A stretch of DNA of 64,000 nt from Isoetes taiwanensis (Eukaryota; Streptophyta; Lycopodiopsida; Isoetales; Isoetaceae): positions 2,434,182 through 2,498,181 of the forward strand of contig JAJEKV010000059.1 of the NCBI GenBank assembly GCA_021234155.1. The letters are read 5' to 3'. Positions 19,090 through 30,369 of the stretch are shown piece after piece (the stretch's first letter is position 1; each line of letters opens with the position of its first letter). The position numbers and the translations under genes are program-made. Under the pieces are notes generated by a model. That model made no database searches. It was not told where the DNA came from and worked only from the letters and a program-made list of their open reading frames with translations.

Positions 19090-21260
19090 CAATTCCAATA
19101 TCTATTCTGGTTCATGATCATATAATTGCTATAGAAATGCTTATGGTGGCGCCTTCTATTCTATGTCCACCTCCACGATGGAATTCAGCTTGCATTTGCA
19201 TTTGAATTTAAGCCTTGATTCTACATTAATTTAATTTATGTTCCAATCCCTCTAATCCCTAGTCTTTATTTCAGTTTCTACTATTTAAAATGTTTCTGTA
19301 ATAGTGCTTCCTTCAGTTTTAGATCATGTTCCAGTCTCCGCGCTATTTCTTGATTCTACTCCTACTTCCACCCATGCTCCTGGTCTATGTACTGTAGTGC
19401 TAGACCCTCCAATGCTCTCGAGCATTAACTCTAAGTTTACATTGCTTTTTCAGATCTTGCTTCTACACTAGAACTTGTTCTATGTCTAGATCTCATTTGA
19501 GATCAAGATCTTGATATTGATTTGAGTCCAAGTTTGATTCCAATTATTCAGCTTCTAGTCATATTGTTAGCCCTTAGTGTGTACATATTTCGAGTCAGAA
19601 CTAGTATCTCCATATTAATTTTGTATTGGTGTTAATGAGCTTAAAGCGTTAAGGAATTTAGCGTTCAATGCTTCAAGTCAAGGAATTCAGTGTTCAATGC
19701 TTCAAGTTTATGAGCCTTCTGCCTAGGAATCTAAAAATTGTCTTATAACCGTTTGCATAGTTTACCTATAAGATATGTGGTTATTGTGCATGAGATCAAG
19801 GTATACAATATCTTTTAATTTCCTTTATTCAATGACATAGCATTAAGCTCAGCACTCCTCAACAGCACGCCAACAAGCACGCCAAATAGGTGTATGTTAT
19901 TCATAATTTGAGTCTTCTAATGCCAGTATAAATACATACACTAGCTATTGCTTGCAAATTTCCTAACTCAAGATGATTGACTAAAAAAACATCATGTGCA
20001 TAAGTATAGCTCATTTGAACGGAATAACAATGAGATGCCATAATATGGTAAATTTACATGCATGCAGCCTGTTTTATACAATAAACACACATTAACCACT
20101 TTCATTGACAAAATCCAGATCATATTATTAGTCATATTCAACATGCTAAAAAATAATCAACAACATGGCCAAAATAGTAAATGGTATCCAAATATTATGG
20201 ACCAAATCTGTAAGTAGCTATTTTTAATCATGTTAATCAAGAACTATTTCCAAGTAAAATTATGTTTGCTTGTACATTCTTCAAAGACAGAAGCAAGGAA
20301 AGATCTCACCACATGTTAACTACTATCGAACTCAATCAACAATTTTAAATCCAAAAACCTTGCATAAAAGTATTCGAGACTGCATGTGCCTGTTCCTAGT
20401 CCTTAAAACAATTTTGTTCGCCTTTGTTGTTGAAGTCCATTCTCTTACAGAATTTTGAACTCCTCCTTACAGAATGTTCTTTCTTAGCATCATGGAGCAT
20501 TTGCCCTAGACATTCCAAAGAATCAAAAACCTTTTTTCTTACCATTATGTAACATCGGCTTCCAGTTGTTGAGATATTCGTCCCTTCACCAAGAAATTCC
20601 TTCATACTATAATGGAGCTACCAGCTCACAATAGTTCCAATAATTCCAAAGCAATCGTTCTCAGAACATTAAATCCAACTCTTTGACACCTGAACATCAA
20701 ATAAACCCAGTTAAAACAGAAACACGGTTCTTACATCCACAAATTGAGTAAAGACAGCATAAGAGATATGACAAAGATATAAATCTTCATTCGGCTGCAT
20801 ACTTAGACTTCATTCTAAAACATCCAAACTATAAGGCTTGAACATCATTTTTATCAAATGCCGATCGATCCGACGGATCGAGACTCTCAGGCAAGATGAG
20901 CATGCATGCGTTGCATGCCTTGCATGCATGCATTGCATACATTTTTGGGTCGTTCATCCAGTTAGGGGATCGCTATTTCTTCCAGAGTTCGCCTCCAGCT
21001 TCTCATCGGCGCTTTTTCTTCTCCCAGCAGTGTCTCAGGTTATGTTCTATGCTCTCCCTCTTTCCCTCCCTTAAGTATTTTGTTTATATATGTTGTTCGC
21101 GTGGCACGCGCTTTAATCAGCCCCTCGCTTTTTCGAAGTTTTTTTGTTCTTCTCTATTGCATTTTGTGGTGATGTGCAGGTACAGGAGTGATGCATGACG
21201 TTGGTTTCTCTATGGAGCGTGGGTTTTTTTGGGAAATTTAGCAGCCGGTATTGTCTAAGC
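19090..21260. other. No recognisable gene
   Basis: AT-rich sequence with only short open frames. A direct repeat, CAATGCTTCAAGT, occurs near 19667 and 19696, and a run of CATGCATGC-type palindromes lies at 20898-20935. A 69-residue minus-strand frame at 20396-20605 (GTNISTTGSRCYIMVRKK) looks protein-like but matches nothing I know. From 20840 to 21480 the base composition is more transcript-like (leader or 3' UTR), without a product. Confidence 0.5.
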
Positions 21261-21266
21261 CCACTG

Positions 21267-21343
21267 CTTAGGGCTTATCGCTAGGGTTTTTCCTCGAAAA
21301 CCCGAAAGGGCAGGGTTTTTTAATCCCGACGATAAGCCCTAGG
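21267..21343. repeat. Short inverted repeat (hairpin)
   Basis: CTTAGGGCTTATCG at 21267-21280 pairs with CGATAAGCCCTAGG at 21330-21343 (13 of 14), with an inner stem pairing AGGGTTTT-type and AAAACCC-type sequence. It resembles the other hairpin families of the window but shares no sequence with them. Confidence 0.65.
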
Positions 21344-21734
21344 CAGGTACACTAGCCAACATCTATAGTATACTGTTGTATTTTGGGGTCCAAGTGTTAT
21401 AACTGGATATTCCCTTTATTTTTTGTTTTTTGTGGGTAGCTTGCGATGTGCAGCTACCCACTCTCTACCATTGTATTTATACTGCTGGGATGAATAGAAA
21501 AGCCCCATCCATTGTGTCATGCGAGTCGCAGCACGAGAATATGATTTTTTAGATGATGATACAAACAGGAAATATAACTATCAATGAAAAAGATTCCAAA
21601 ATCTGACAAGGCACACACTTAAAAATCCAACAATTAAATGGGTCTATATCAATGCAGATATCCTTTTTCTGTAACCAAAAGAAATAAATTTCTACCTGCA
21701 TTTTTTGGAAAATTTGGAAATTCTCCTTTCAAAA

Positions 21735-22140
21735 TCCCTGCCGAGAATATGCTGCAATCATGGCACTCCATAAATCAAGGCAAGGGCTCTATATCAAGCC
21801 TTCCATACTGCAGATATGTAGTGATCATGGCATTCCATGAGGCACTGTTATGTTGAGACATCTGGTAAAAGAGTTGAACTGCTTGCTGCAAATTTCCATT
21901 GAGAATAAGCTGTGATCATGGTGTTCCATGAAACTACACTTCTCTCAGGCATTCCAGAAAACATGCCTCTTGTATATTGCCATTCTGGGCATAAGCTGTG
22001 ATCATGGCATTCCAAGACATAATATTTGGCTCTGGTATCAGTCCAAACAGATCAGCAGCTGCTTCAAGGCGGCCTGCTTAGATATAAACAGCATCACCTG
22101 CTTCAGTTTGGGGGGGCAGAATGTATACATTTCAGGTCTT
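21735..22140 (-). pseudogene. Pentatricopeptide-repeat (PPR) protein fragment
   Basis: Minus-strand translation gives successive PPR units: GRLEAAADLFGLIPEPNIMS then WNAMITAYAQNGNIQEA, a degraded unit, LNGNLQQAVQLFYQMSQHNS, and ASWNAMITTYLQYGRL. The WNAMI-YAQNG signature is that of PLS-class PPR proteins, which bind organellar RNA for editing or processing. Stops and frameshifts between units and the lack of a start or a C-terminal E/DYW domain mark it as a pseudogene fragment of about four repeats. Confidence 0.75.
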
Positions 22141-22266
22141 GGCATTCTGCATAATTCAACTAAGGTTTAGCCCATGAATCTGCACCTGAACAATCCATAG
22201 AAACAAGATTAGCAAAATAAATAACGAGAATATGAACATTCAAAACAAGCAACATAGCTTTATGAC

Positions 22267-22291
22267 AAAAAAAAAAAAAAAAAAAAAAAAA
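22267..22291. repeat. Poly(A) run
   Basis: About 25 A residues, followed by GAGCACCTCAAAAG, which recurs at 22337. It could be the tail of a degraded retroposon, but no target duplication is evident. Confidence 0.5.
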
Positions 22292-22299
22292 GAGCACCT

Positions 22300-23229
22300 C
22301 AAAAGTTGGACAAAAATAGATTGGACAAAAAAAATTGAGCACCTCAAAAGCTAAATTGTTTCTACCCTGTGTAGGCTAACATGCATAAAGCCACTTTTCG
22401 GATGAATAAGCAGATAAACTGAATTAACTCCCCTTCCTACAATACCTGCAAAAGAAATGTGAGTTTGGAGTCACGGTATGGAACATGTCTCTGCTTTCCA
22501 TTTGCAATATCCACTAATGCCATGATAACTTGCCTACATGGATAGATTTTTTATGTATATAGTTTGCTATCTGAACCATAGCGAATTTATGAACCAAATG
22601 AAATATGCCACAGATGAATGTGAAACTAACAAATTGCAAACTGCCATGCTCATGATCTCATCATTTTCATAAACATAATACACCTGAATATACGTTGAAG
22701 ACACCTTTTATAAAAGCTTCAATTTTGCCACGTATCTGCAGACATTTGAAGACTGATACTTCAAGAAGAGTAGAGGGAAAATTACACATGTTGAAACATA
22801 CAAAAGCAAATGGCAGACCTCCACAACCAAACTGTAAAGTGCTTTATGATATATATCACCAGTTTCAGAAGTTAGAAAAGGTGCAACAAACTAATACTCA
22901 GAAAATTTCCAACTCAGAAAATTTAATTCCAGATCCTTCAAGTTTACCTACTCTCTGCTGTATCAACACAGACAAGGTTTAGAGATGAAAAACGATTCAA
23001 GTTGCAATTCCTGTTTCGCAATGTCAACTCAGAAAAACCCAGAAGCACATTAGGGTTTGTAAAATTAAAGCTCGGATCCTTCAAATTTTACTCTCTGCTT
23101 CTTCCTTTTCGCATCTTCTACCTTTAACCAAAAAAGACAGGAACAGGGCTTTCACATAAAAAACCAAAGCAGGGCTTTTCCACCAGAGCAGGCTTTCCTA
23201 GAAGCAAAACCGAAGCTAGGATTTCAGTA
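22300..23229. other. No recognisable gene
   Basis: AT-rich sequence with one 95-residue plus-strand frame (22695-22982) that shows no domain. The stretch near 22980-23230 has repeated 'CAGAAAA' and 'CCAAAGCAGGG' text but no gene. Confidence 0.5.
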
Positions 23230-24492
23230 TTTGAAGATACAACTGGGAAAATTTTGACCCAGGGTGTTTTTTAGTGGCCCCGACGAGCCAGTTGGCCACA
23301 CATTCATATTTTTTTGAAAAATAGTCAGCCACGCTATAGTAGGATGCATTCTCACCATAAGCAAATGGGGGTGGCCAGTTCAAAACACCAATTTATCAAA
23401 TTTACTTCATATGTGGCCAATTTGATATTTGCCAAATCTTCAGACCCCTAGGGCGTGGCCATTTCAAAATACTATGCGCAATAAGAATTTGCTAGGGTGG
23501 CCATTTAAACCATGGAATAATTATATCTTTTAGGATTGTGGCTAAGCTCTATATAGGCCAATTGTAGGGATAGGATTTTGCCACTTGTAGGGTAGCAAAA
23601 TTATCTTAATGTTTAGCCCTAACTTGATGAAGGTATTCCAGACATATAGTATCTCGACTAGATTCTTGTGGCTATCTTTTCCACCTTCTTCGACCTTCAT
23701 TTCCTCATTTCAATATATCGGCCAGTTTGCCAATGTAGTATTTTGGAATATCGACTATCTTCTAGATGGCATTTCTTCATTTCAATTCTTTCATTTCGAC
23801 CTTATTGATCATATCATATTTTACTTGTAACTTGTGTGTTATATAGGTGAATATGGGTAACTTGAAAGCCTTAGCACATATTGATTTGATAGCCTTTGCA
23901 AAATGAAACTACTGATACTATAATATAAATTGAAAAAATATATATAAACTAAATAGATATAATATGATTTGTGCATCTATTAGTAACAATTTCCACCCAT
24001 CCATATTTACATGATGCCAAAATGCGCAATATAATTGTGCACAAATAGAGCCCTTTGGATTTGTTAAGTCTTGCATATGATTTTCTTTCCTAATCACAGA
24101 AAAAACTTATGGTGCAAAACAAGTTTGAGAAGGCTCTAAAATGATAGGTGAGCTATTATGATCTTAATGATCAAGAGGCTCCTCAACAAATATTGACCTA
24201 GTTACCACCTTTACACGTAGGATATACAGATGTGGCCAAATTGAATATTTGTGAAAAAAATTAGTCCCATGGTTTCGCCATTTAAGTTACAACCCTTTCA
24301 TGTAACAATTATAAAAAGGGCAGGCCAAGCTACGATTAGCAATTTATCCAAAGCAAGTAGTGGCCAATATTTTACGCCCCATCAAATATGTAGGTAGGTT
24401 AGAAAATACCCTGTTATGACCTGCACCAAAAGACGACCTGTTTGAAGAATATCGACCTGTTTGAAGAAACAACTGGAAAAACTCTGACCTGC
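23230..24492. repeat. Direct repeats flanking a segment rich in GTGGCCA motifs
   Basis: TTTGAAGATACAACTGGGAA (23230) and TTTGAAGAAACAACTGGAAA (24460) are near-identical starts of a 33-base direct repeat about 1.2 kb apart. Between them GTGGCCA or its complement occurs at least six times, often as GTGGCCANTT followed by AATA (for example near 23371, 23413, 23456, 23498, 24232 and 24351). No gene is seen. This may be a degenerate mobile element. Confidence 0.4.
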
Positions 24493-24630
24493 ACTGGTAT
24501 TCCGGTCTGTGGCGTTCCTGTTGTTCCATTCCATTCCAGCGAGGCGAGATAATCCAAGACTCCAGCTTAGCAGCCGTAGGAATTAAACTGGCACACCCAC
24601 CAAAAAATTTGCTGTGATTTTTTTCTGTCA

Positions 24631-24675
24631 GTGGAAACCCTTCCGGGTTTTATTGAAAACAGGAAGGGTTTCCAC
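24631..24675. repeat. Small hairpin, GTGGAAACCCTTCC family, remote copy
   Basis: GTGGAAACCCTTCCGGGTTT followed by a short loop and GGAAGGGTTTCCAC forms a 45-base hairpin whose 14-base ends are identical to those of the large element at 18736-18925, nearly 6 kb away and in unrelated flanks. Confidence 0.8.
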
Positions 24676-24689
24676 TTGCATCGGTTTTC

Positions 24690-25250
24690 CAACCCTAATT
24701 GGGGGTAGATAATTTGAGCGATATTGTATGGTCCTATATGGCCTATATGGCCTATTGGTCTTCATTGGACGTAGTGCTCAAGTAGCCAAAATGGGAGAGA
24801 GAATTAAAACTGGGGCATACATGTGTCCGTTGATGGAGCATAACACAGTGAAGACCTTACATCTGGGCATGGGCAATAGTTACAATCAAACATAACAAAC
24901 TAATTGTGCCATCAATGCCTTATAAAAGTAATCTTGGATATTTTGGGCGCCATAACAGTGCTACAAACAAATATAACCATTCACTTGCAGAAATATATCA
25001 GCATAGGAAACAGATTTAGCTCTCAGCACCTCCACTGAAGTTTCTTTTCTGTTCTGTCATGATCACGCAAGGCATAGAAGCAAGGAATGCGTTGGCCATT
25101 CATGACCATGGGCTATGGCAGTCGGAGAAGCTATGGCGGCAACAGAAACAAGGTGTTGTGCACGGAGGGTTGCCTCTCAAGGGTTCATTTTGTTTGATGG
25201 ATTTGTTATTTTGCACTTGCACTGACTTGCTATTTGCAACACAATATCAA
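24690..25250. other. No recognisable gene
   Basis: A 91-residue plus-strand frame at 25059-25334 (QGIEARNALAIHDHGLWQSE) has no recognisable domain. Nothing else stands out. Confidence 0.4.
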
Positions 25251-25477
25251 TATATGAACTTTAAGTGTTTCAAAAAGAATGTGAATTGCTTTTTGTTACT
25301 AAATAATTGCCCTACTATAAACCTAAAGAATTAGAAATTTGAAAGTCAAATTTGCATTGCAAGCCAATGGTCACCCTAGTGGGTAAGGTCAAATCGAAAC
25401 GTCAAGCCAAATTTGAACCCAAGTGAAGGAGTCAAACCAAAGCCAAAGTCATTCTAAGTAAGTAGGATCGAACTTAA

Positions 25478-28151
25478 CACTAGAGTGGTCCCGGGGACCA
25501 TTCCTGATCCATGGACCAGAATTGGTCCAGTTGACCCACTGCCACTTAAACCATTATATCTGAGAATAGATATTCCAATTTTACAATATATCACCGCCAT
25601 ATTAATCTTTACTTGATTCTTAATGACCTTTAAGAATCTCACAACCAATGAGCTCACCTATACGTTGTGGTGATTGTCCAAAAGTTAGAGAATTTGGCAG
25701 TTTCTGCAACAGTCCAGAACTGCATTCTTGGGTTTTCCTAGCATAAGATGACCTAAACATTGTTAAATTTGGAAGTAATTGCCTATTTATGATAGAACAC
25801 TTTAATTTGTATATTTTCAGCTTTGGTTGCTATCATCTAACATCTGTGGAAGCCAATAAACCCCATTTTGTTAAAAAATGCTGCTTGCGGTTTCGGAATT
25901 ATTTCTCTCTTATTATTACAAGTTTTGACTTAATTCTTGTGGCCATGAGTTGTTAACTATATGAACTACAATCTCATGTTTTTTTGGAGTGTTCATAAGT
26001 TATATCAACTTCCAAATTTTATAAAGAATTATATATATAGAATTTTGGACAAAATTATATGTTAAAATGATTCAAAATCACAATTTTTAAGTATCAGTAG
26101 GGCAATAAATGATGCATTCTATTTATATCTATATAGAAGATCACTTTATCAACTTGCAAGTAGTGTAGTTAGTGTTTAATTGTGCAATTAACTGGATTTA
26201 AAGATTATGTTCAGCAAACAGGATTAACACATAAGAGGTTAAATATGTGAGTTAATTCTAAAATTATAGGCTAAAGACTGAGCATTTACATAGCTAGTGA
26301 TGTTTATTGATGATTGGAAGTGAAGATCTTGAAGTTCAACTATGAGAATCAACAATAAGACCATATGACCTTTGATGTGTTCTTATTAGCTTTGTAAAGA
26401 ATACGCTACATTCCTCCAAATATGCCTTCCAAATGGTTCAAAATATGACAAGGGACATATATATAGGTCCATTATGTAGGTTGGGTGTCCTTCTTGCAAA
26501 AAAATATGGAGAAACATAGTTATTTCTTACTTGTATAGAACTAGTATATCCATTGCTGCTACAAAGCATTGGAGTTTTTGTAGGATAACATTACATATAG
26601 GTCATCTTTCATGTACATTATATTTTTCATGAATGCGGGCCTTCCTTTGCAATACAACTCTCTAATTTCATAATGAAATAACATGTTATTTGGAAGCTAC
26701 GAATATAATTCGGCATGGACCATTTATGGTCCACAGCTAGACCAATTGTATAGAGCTTATATCTCTCTCTAGCCCTATCCATTTTGTCCCTATAATAATA
26801 CCATGGTTTCTTACCTTTAATAACATAATTCTTGAAAGGTGTGAGTGGAACTCCACGTAGATTCAATTGGTGAATAAGTGCCTCATAAATCCACAGTTGT
26901 TTGTGTTTAAACGTTGCCCTCAAATTATGCAAGCTCGCTTAACCAACCAATTTTATCCTATAGAGAATTATATGCATAACATATATTCCAAAGTTGAGAT
27001 CAAAATTGATTAAGATGTTGCGTCTATTAATTTTTAAACTTTCAGTCCTGTGGACCAATAATGGTCTGCAAGTAGAACTGCACATAGCATTCTAACTTGA
27101 CTTTTTATGGTCATAAACTTTCATATTTTTCTTTGAATCTTTTTGCATTGATCTCATGACATGGGAAATTGTATGAATATGATTTTTCAAAGTCATATCT
27201 CGAGACATAAATCTAGAATAAACATAGAAGACATATTTGAAGCTGATGCTATTTAGATTAATCCAAATCTCAAGGTTATGATCAACAAATATTTTCATTT
27301 ACTCAAGTAGATCGACTATGTTTTTAATTTGGACTTCTTTTGCTTCAACATATGCATGTTGTTATTTTTCAAGTGAGTCTGGGTTCTGTGGACCAGTTCT
27401 GGTCTACATATAGGACTGCAGACAGAAACCTTCTATGAATTATTCAGAGCATATGCTTGGGTCTTTTTCTGTGATTTTCTTTCCATTTGTCTAATATCCT
27501 TCAACACTTTCATGCTATGATTTTCTCCTACACCACGTAAGGTATTTTTCTTCCAAAGAGAGGGTTTTATACACTTTCACAACTTCCCTAAAATTCAAAT
27601 CGTAAAGGGAAAGGCAAAACTACAATTTCAAGACCAAACATTATTTTTTGTTTGTAGAGGTACTTGTGTACTACTAGTATGCCAAATTTGAGCTCGAAAC
27701 TCAAAACCTTGCAAAAGTTCTTGTTTATACAATGGAACTGCCTTCTGGGAACCAATACTGGTTCCCTGCAGACAGAGACCCTGTCATGTTTGAACGGCAA
27801 TATCTCCCTTACTAGAGTTCGGATTGGCATGAGGATTTTTGGAACTTTCTCTCCATCTCCCATAGAAAAATCACATGACAATCAAAAAAATCAAAAAAAT
27901 CTTTTTGCCAAGACAGTTTCACTTTGTTTGAACTTGAAGGATTTTATACTTGACCCCCTTGAGTTTGCCTAAGCATAAGTCACAACAATGGGGTCAGCTA
28001 CATTTTTAGGTATTTTTCCCATGAAGCACAACTGCCATATATGATGTCCTAGGAAGGGCTTGACAAGATTTTACACAATCGATTTTATATGATTTTTTTA
28101 GTGAACAGTCCAAATGGACCATTTCTGGTCCATCACGGGACCAATCTAGTG
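25478..28151. mobile_element. 2.67-kb DNA transposon with TTAA target duplication (piggyBac-type), non-autonomous
   Basis: The ends are CACTAGAGTGGTCCCG and, at the right, the complement of CACTAGATTGGTCCCG (15 of 16 match). TTAA flanks both sides. The inverted duplicate at 43464-43467 provides the empty site: the same flanks are joined by a single TTAA. Exact TTAA duplication is the signature of the piggyBac superfamily; CACTA elements, which share the CACTA ends, make 3-base duplications. No transposase is seen; the longest frames (101 and 68 residues, minus) have no domain. Inside are five or six TGGACCAN4TGGTCCA-like palindromes, the last five spaced about 336-367 bases apart, so the interior may have grown by tandem duplication. 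Confidence 0.8.
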
Positions 28152-29700
28152 TTAAATTTAAATAAGGGAATCTTAGAGAATCTAATGGATATGCAATTGA
28201 ACGAATGTACTTTTTTATCCTTTTTTATCACGGCCACATTACGCAGAGCTATGTTGTCATCACAACCTATTTCTGAACTAGGTTTTGTGATCCGGTTTTC
28301 TTGTGGAGGCTTGAGCTTCCCTTGTTTTGGAAAGATTATGTGGTTATGTGGGATTGTGGCTCTGTGGGAAGATTTTATGGCTCTGTGGTGAGCAAGGTTG
28401 GCCTCTGAGTGTATGTCAAACCCTGTGCTTGTTGTTTTGTTCTTCATGGTCATAAATTATATGATATATGGGGTTTTGGCTGTATGTGTGTGCCGAATCC
28501 TCTTTGTTCTGTAAGGCTTTGGCAGCAGTGGGTTTTCCAGGTTGTTGCAGGCCTAGCATGGAAGGCGTTGATCAGTCGACAGAGGAGACGGCCATCCCAT
28601 CTTCAGGCTGGATCCTTCTGTTATAAGTGCTAGTATTGATGCATCTTGTCCTGATCCTTTAGTGTTTCCTCCAGAGGGTGAAGAGTTATTTACTGCAGAA
28701 GAATTCATAAGATGTATTATTCAAGTTGGCGACGAAGCTCACAGGATTGCAGCTTCGCTTAGAATTCTTAGGAGGCATCTGAGTAGTTTCTATGCATCTA
28801 TTGATTCCGCCATTTCTAGTGTTGCTTTGGAACAGCTGGGAGCACTGATGTCTGAATTGCATGCTTTGAGGTCTCATATGAGTCTTGCCCTGGGGTTGCT
28901 AACGCAGGAGATTTGGTAGCTTGATGCTGTGATCAGGCGTGGAGCATCTGGGGAATCTAGGAATTAGAACTTGCTTCTGTTTTGCTCTTTTTTGAGATAA
29001 CTTACTTCTGTTTTCCTTTTTATGTAAACTTTTTGAGTGAGGACTTGGCTTCACATGCTGGTGGCAGTTCTGCCACGTGTACATTTTTATCTTGTGAATA
29101 CTAATATTTGTGTTTATGGTTTTTAGATTTATTTCATATCTTTCATATTGTTATACTAACACATGTATTGTTTTAGAGGGCTTCGGCCCCCATGCATAAG
29201 AGAGATTCCAAGTTTTGGGATCTCCCTTATGTTCGGATGAGCATTGGCATTAATACTGAGTTCGATTCCCCAGGCTCATGTATTTATACTTGTATTCATT
29301 ATAAAATGAATGGTTTGGGCGCAAAATTTCTTGTGAAGTCAACTATAGAAGTTTGACTTAGCAGAGACCATATATAGGCGGCCGAGATCGATGCAGATAG
29401 AATATCCAGTTAAAGATGCTTCAATCCAATTGCCCATAAAAAATAATAGGAGCTCGAGCAAAGTGGTTCTTGTATGAAGAACCACTCCAGGAATAGCACA
29501 AAAGCCTTCTCTATCTCTGGATACAATGCACCAAAGCTTATTTGTGATGCATGTTCCAGGTCTAAGAAGGATGAAAGCATGGACATGACCTGATATGAAG
29601 CATTGTAGACCCTTCATATTGCACCTACAGGGCTTTGAAATGGACTTAACCCTGCACACATACCATTCTCATATTGATTGGAATCCAATCTCCTCAAACT
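28152..29700 (+). repeat. Inverted duplication, copy 1 (partner 41922-43463)
   Basis: About 1.5 kb matches the complement of 41922-43463, with many small differences. Homology also continues on the other side of the TTAA element (25260-25477 with 43468-43719). The two copies lie 12 kb apart in opposite orientation. Both carry remnants of the same small gene, and on the opposite strand a GFCAIPGVVLHTRTTLL to GNWIEASLTGYSICIDLG frame that weakly resembles an RNase H domain of LINEs. It may therefore be an old retroelement rather than a host duplication. Confidence 0.75.
28558..28919 (+). pseudogene. Small unknown protein, copy 1 (frameshifted)
   Basis: ATG at 28558 begins MEGVDQST, but the frame closes after about 23 codons. 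The rest, PDPLVFPPEGEELFTAEEFI followed by CIIQVGDEAHRIAASLRIL and ALEQLGALMSELHALRSHMS, is open in another frame from 28662. Comparison with copy 2 (43065 down to about 42690) suggests an ancestral protein of roughly 135 residues that is largely alpha-helical. Each copy is broken at a different place. I do not recognise the family. The pattern resembles a structural gag-like or coiled-coil protein. Confidence 0.45.
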
Positions 29701-30150
29701 TATGCAGAGATAGTATTTAACGACTTGGGGTTTTCTGGATATGGATGGCAGAATAGGGATGATGAGCATCTAATTGGCATTCGGCATGAGAAACATCTAG
29801 AACACAAAAAATAGTAGTATTCTGCAATTTATGTTGAATTTTATGCAGTATTTCTTGCAGCGGTCGAAGTTATAGTTTTGGCATTATCATTCGCCAGGCT
29901 GCCGGAGCTCTGGGTTTGTGTTGGAGCTTTGCAAAGTCGGAGGTAAAATACTTTGTTTCTTACTTAAATGGGTGAGCTCAATTTTTGTTACAAGCATCTT
30001 CAACAAAAATGCATGGAAAAAGTTGACATATTTCTAGGTTGTCCATCATGTTAATGCATTGAATAGCTATTTAAATCTGATGGATTTGTCTATTTTTACA
30101 CTGAAAGGCTGATTCATTTTTTATATATCTTTTTTTTTTTTTTTTTTTCC
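29701..30150. other. No recognisable gene
   Basis: AT-rich sequence ending in a poly(T) run (about 30130-30148). Nothing recognisable. Confidence 0.5.
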
Positions 30151-30154
30151 AAAT

Positions 30155-30339
30155 CTTTGTTTGGGTGTGTTATGGCAGATCTTGTGTTTTTTTGCTTGGA
30201 AGCAAAAAAAAATCAAAAAACACGATGTGTAGCATACAAACCATTAATAAGACTGTTCATATAATGGTGTACACATCGTGTTTTTTGATTTTTTTCCTAA
30301 CAGAAAACACAAGATCTTCCATAACACACCCAAACAAAG
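30155..30339. mobile_element. Foldback element, long near-perfect palindrome
   Basis: CTTTGTTTGGGTGTGTTATG at the left pairs with CATAACACACCCAAACAAAG at the right. Pairing continues inward through AGATCTTGTGTTTT and AAAAAATCAAAAAACACGAT with ATCGTGTTTTTTGATTTTTT, giving arms of about 75 bases in a 185-base element. No internal gene is present. It lies one base from a Helitron-like terminus. It is a MITE-like or foldback transposon. Confidence 0.8.
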
Positions 30340-30340
30340 A

Positions 30341-30368
30341 CTAGTTATGGTGCCCGGCGTTGCCGGGC
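30341..30368 (-). mobile_element. Helitron-like 3' terminus
   Basis: Read on the minus strand, the hairpin GCCCGGCAACGCCGGGC (30368-30352) is followed by 7 bases and then CTAG (30344-30341) next to a T. A stem-loop about 7-12 bases before CTRR at an A/T insertion site is the Helitron 3' end. The same hairpin occurs at 39518-39536 and 45178-45194. The body would extend to the right, but I could not place its 5' TC end. Confidence 0.6.
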
Positions 30369-30369
30369 T

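Noticed and set aside
20898-20940. CATGCATG clusters as seed-type RY promoter elements
   Set aside because: The run looks like a simple-repeat expansion and no gene follows that could use it.
25478-28151. CACTA (En/Spm) transposon because the ends begin with CACTA
   Set aside because: The empty site in the inverted duplicate shows an exact TTAA duplication; CACTA elements duplicate three bases. The ends alone are ambiguous.
29339-29659. Independent 106-residue gene on the minus strand (with copy at 42037-42282)
   Set aside because: Present in both inverted copies only as a partial frame; the weak RNase H resemblance fits a retroelement remnant better than a gene.
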